Source: Marinicellulosiphila megalodicopiae (GTDB lineage: Bacteria; Pseudomonadota; Gammaproteobacteria; Pseudomonadales; Natronospirillaceae). Taken from it: a DNA stretch of 64,000 bases. This document shows positions 63,401-64,000 of the stretch, piece after piece. Below the pieces are notes generated by a model, which had not been told where the DNA came from, searched no databases, and saw only the letters and a program-made list of their open reading frames with translations. A program made the translations under genes and the position numbers. Where the stretch lies: assembly GCF_045862395.1 (NCBI RefSeq), contig NZ_AP023087.1:2170001-2234000 (forward strand), in the 5' to 3' direction. How positions within the stretch are numbered: the first letter of the stretch is position 1; each line of letters begins with the position of its first letter.

Positions 63401-64000
63401 CATTTCAGGTAAGGATTGATGATCTGGCATAAAGCGTCCAGAGCGCTGAGTGTTGATTAATTCATCATTAATGCAAGTTAAAATATACATTAATTCAAGG
63501 GACTGAAAATCGTGTGCTAAATAACCTAAATCGAAACCTTGTTTTTTAATTTGGATAAACAGGCTGTCTTTGTTGTTAGTATTTAACGTTGCAACTTCAT
63601 CAAGGTAAGGTTTGTATGCATTACTAAATGCAATGCTTTGATCATAAAAAGTATCTATAACATGGGCGTGGACACTGTGTTCAAAGTAGACTTTTAAATC
63701 TAAAACCTTTTGTTGAAGCTTGCTTATGGATTGAGGTAACAACGAAAGATCAACTAATATGGGTTGTTTAAAAGAAGATAAAATTTGAAGTTCATTTTGA
63801 ATTTCATGGGCGACGGCATAAGCGTCAAGTTGATGTTGTTTATTTGCTTCAAGACGGGTCTGTGAATGACTCACACTTGATAAATGTATGTACGCATTAA
63901 CGATGCTGATTAATGCAAAAAAGGAAATGATGATAAAGATACGGGCTTTAATTGAGGTCATTGAAAACATGGAAAGTGTTAAACCAAATAGATTGGCCAA
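60464..64000 (-). CDS. Hybrid sensor histidine kinase with receiver and Hpt domains (start at or beyond the window edge)
   Basis: The frame is open to base 64000. The likely N-terminus is MFSMTSIKARIFIII (ATG at 63970 or 63961), followed by a membrane helix, but a start outside the window is not excluded. About 1165-1178 residues. In order: helix, a long helical periplasmic sensor (about 40-385), second helix (390-410), HAMP (about 410-465), HisKA with FVAMISHEIRTPLNG (His near 482), HATPase (SNNSIKFTQSG, DTGPGLTKKQ, GGTGLGLSIS), a degenerate region, a receiver domain (VLVVEDDLINQ; Asp near 905 in DVILMDIEMQGMDG) and an Hpt domain (CHRLKGVAGNLG, His near 1044). This is a BarA/TorS-like phosphorelay architecture. 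The Hpt may pass phosphate to the HD-GYP regulator next door. The signal sensed is unknown. Confidence 0.92.
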   Translation of the reverse strand: MANLFGLTLSMFSMTSIKARIFIIISFFALISIVNAYIHLSSVSHSQTRLEANKQHQLDAYAVAHEIQNELQILSSFKQPILVDLSLLPQSISKLQQKVLDLKVYFEHSVHAHVIDTFYDQSIAFSNAYKPYLDEVATLNTNNKDSLFIQIKKQGFDLGYLAHDFQSLELMYILTCINDELINTQRSGRFMPDHQSLPEMTERLTSLINSNTHYSKDLDIKVKKLNTDLNKNIDQYLKTKNGLKGLIENVQAFHTFLESHHVQSLVEDIYLLRVYENELLNEHHLLYFEESQVTQFTKNYNEIFLHIEQSKLNDSNKELLVNTLNKYISTLDQITEFAAKAEAKKTELTQLHRILYDTNTKVFQLLPDVFTLQNTAITKSIERESIMIACIYLLIALCIFVVFWMAINNRMLIPLKQLQRAAKEYGEGKQDITVSIRSKDELGQLAQTFTAMMFQLNNKNSKLVDSLESITIQDDNKRNFVAMISHEIRTPLNGIIGMSYLAQQSNTDLKVQSYLDSIFRSSNSLLGIINDLMDFSKIESSKFDISPIKSDLGQLLDNVGSTVGLYAEEKKLPFLFEIGENVPRTLIMDSQRLQQVLINLSNNSIKFTQSGQVVIRITELKKSKKDKHKVNLRFSVIDTGPGLTKKQIDSIFTPFKQADNSITRRFGGTGLGLSISQEIIHLMDSKIQIDSLEGKGSEFFFDVALPAIDNIPSTQSGTYFLLTNDSILFKNIETNLCKQDLLIHSNNINQAREYLSDTHFDYIIFDWQCFSESLEDRKLIVDALQKTSATIMGLSYIKQFTSLKNFTHPLFEKYPNRLIINNKPFLRFNLTDPTWSDQTIQSDEFYNQSLYIKGKVLVVEDDLINQQVVTELLKSFGLDVFVADNGREAITMANNIYPDVILMDIEMQGMDGYQTCHELRQDTQFTNTPIIALTGLDIRNTAKYQQVKFTDTLVKPLDPTALHRLLQSYLMQQLNEQKLVKLSKMDDLALLTTFDYTSGLKRVAGEKQLYIDLIKEFHSHYSDAKLVLDMLIQAKDYEPACKYCHRLKGVAGNLGNSKLQEALNKLEEELRKHSPKPESLSGFEQCFTESISEINLFMQTLPKKHESYSSNVFASQDEIFNGLHRYIDNADGEIIDYFNEYKNTFKQMLEKHDFDQLDDAINHFNFARAATILNKEAE

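Overview
The window comes from an AT-rich gammaproteobacterium. The evidence is a complete rnfABCDGE operon, an adjacent ubiH/ubiI-type pair, a MetH start, a glutathione reductase with a Prx5-type peroxiredoxin, and ComEC. The gene mix (large calcium-binding-type surface proteins, malectin/cytochrome lipoprotein, REP-like repeats, class-D-like group II intron) suits a free-living, probably marine, particle- or polysaccharide-associated species. I cannot name the genus. No tRNA, rRNA, CRISPR array, prophage or recognisable defence island was seen.

Layout. 1-1.4 kb: start of metH, a cluster of 'ggggtcagatcc' REP-like repeats and an IS5-type transposase scrap. 1.7-7.2 kb: DUF2723 membrane protein, rhomboid protease, M23 peptidase, a structured sequence that looks like a decayed group II intron, and a small orphan exported protein. 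7.4-14.3 kb (minus): rnfA-B-C-D-G-E followed by a ybfF-like esterase. 14.5-20.9 kb: a 2122-residue surface protein (lectin, cadherin-like repeats, thrombospondin type 3 repeats, then an OmpA-type porin half) that looks like two genes fused. 20.9-23.0 kb: a group II intron inside a REP-like repeat. 23.1-36.6 kb: tandemly duplicated surface lipoproteins, namely three BspA/DUF285-type proteins of over 1000 residues and two ankyrin lipoproteins. 36.7-42.9 kb: housekeeping and redox genes (YwbE, DUF2721, peroxiredoxin, gor, DinB, CWC, ubiI/ubiH). 43.1-49.9 kb: a LacI-family regulator, two operator palindromes and a two-gene unit (malectin plus DUF1592-group cytochrome lipoprotein; Tat-exported DUF1552 protein). 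50.0-52.3 kb: comEC. 52.4-56.2 kb (minus): FG-GAP repeat lipoprotein. 56.2-59.2 kb: debris (cadherin remnant, repeat element, RAYT transposase remnant) and an orphan lipoprotein. 59.4-64 kb (minus): hybrid sensor kinase and HD-GYP response regulator.

How parts work together. Rnf is an inner-membrane electron-transfer complex. The LacI regulator most likely controls the malectin/cytochrome plus DUF1552 pair through two 14-bp palindromes upstream of it, giving a putative carbohydrate-responsive periplasmic redox system. The BspA array is the most dynamic region. Each copy carries the same promoter region and signal peptide, only copy 1 has an expanded 13-bp tandem repeat in its promoter region, and the 25-residue repeats are nearly invariant except at two short variable spots. 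The kinase and HD-GYP regulator form a likely c-di-GMP-lowering two-component pathway.
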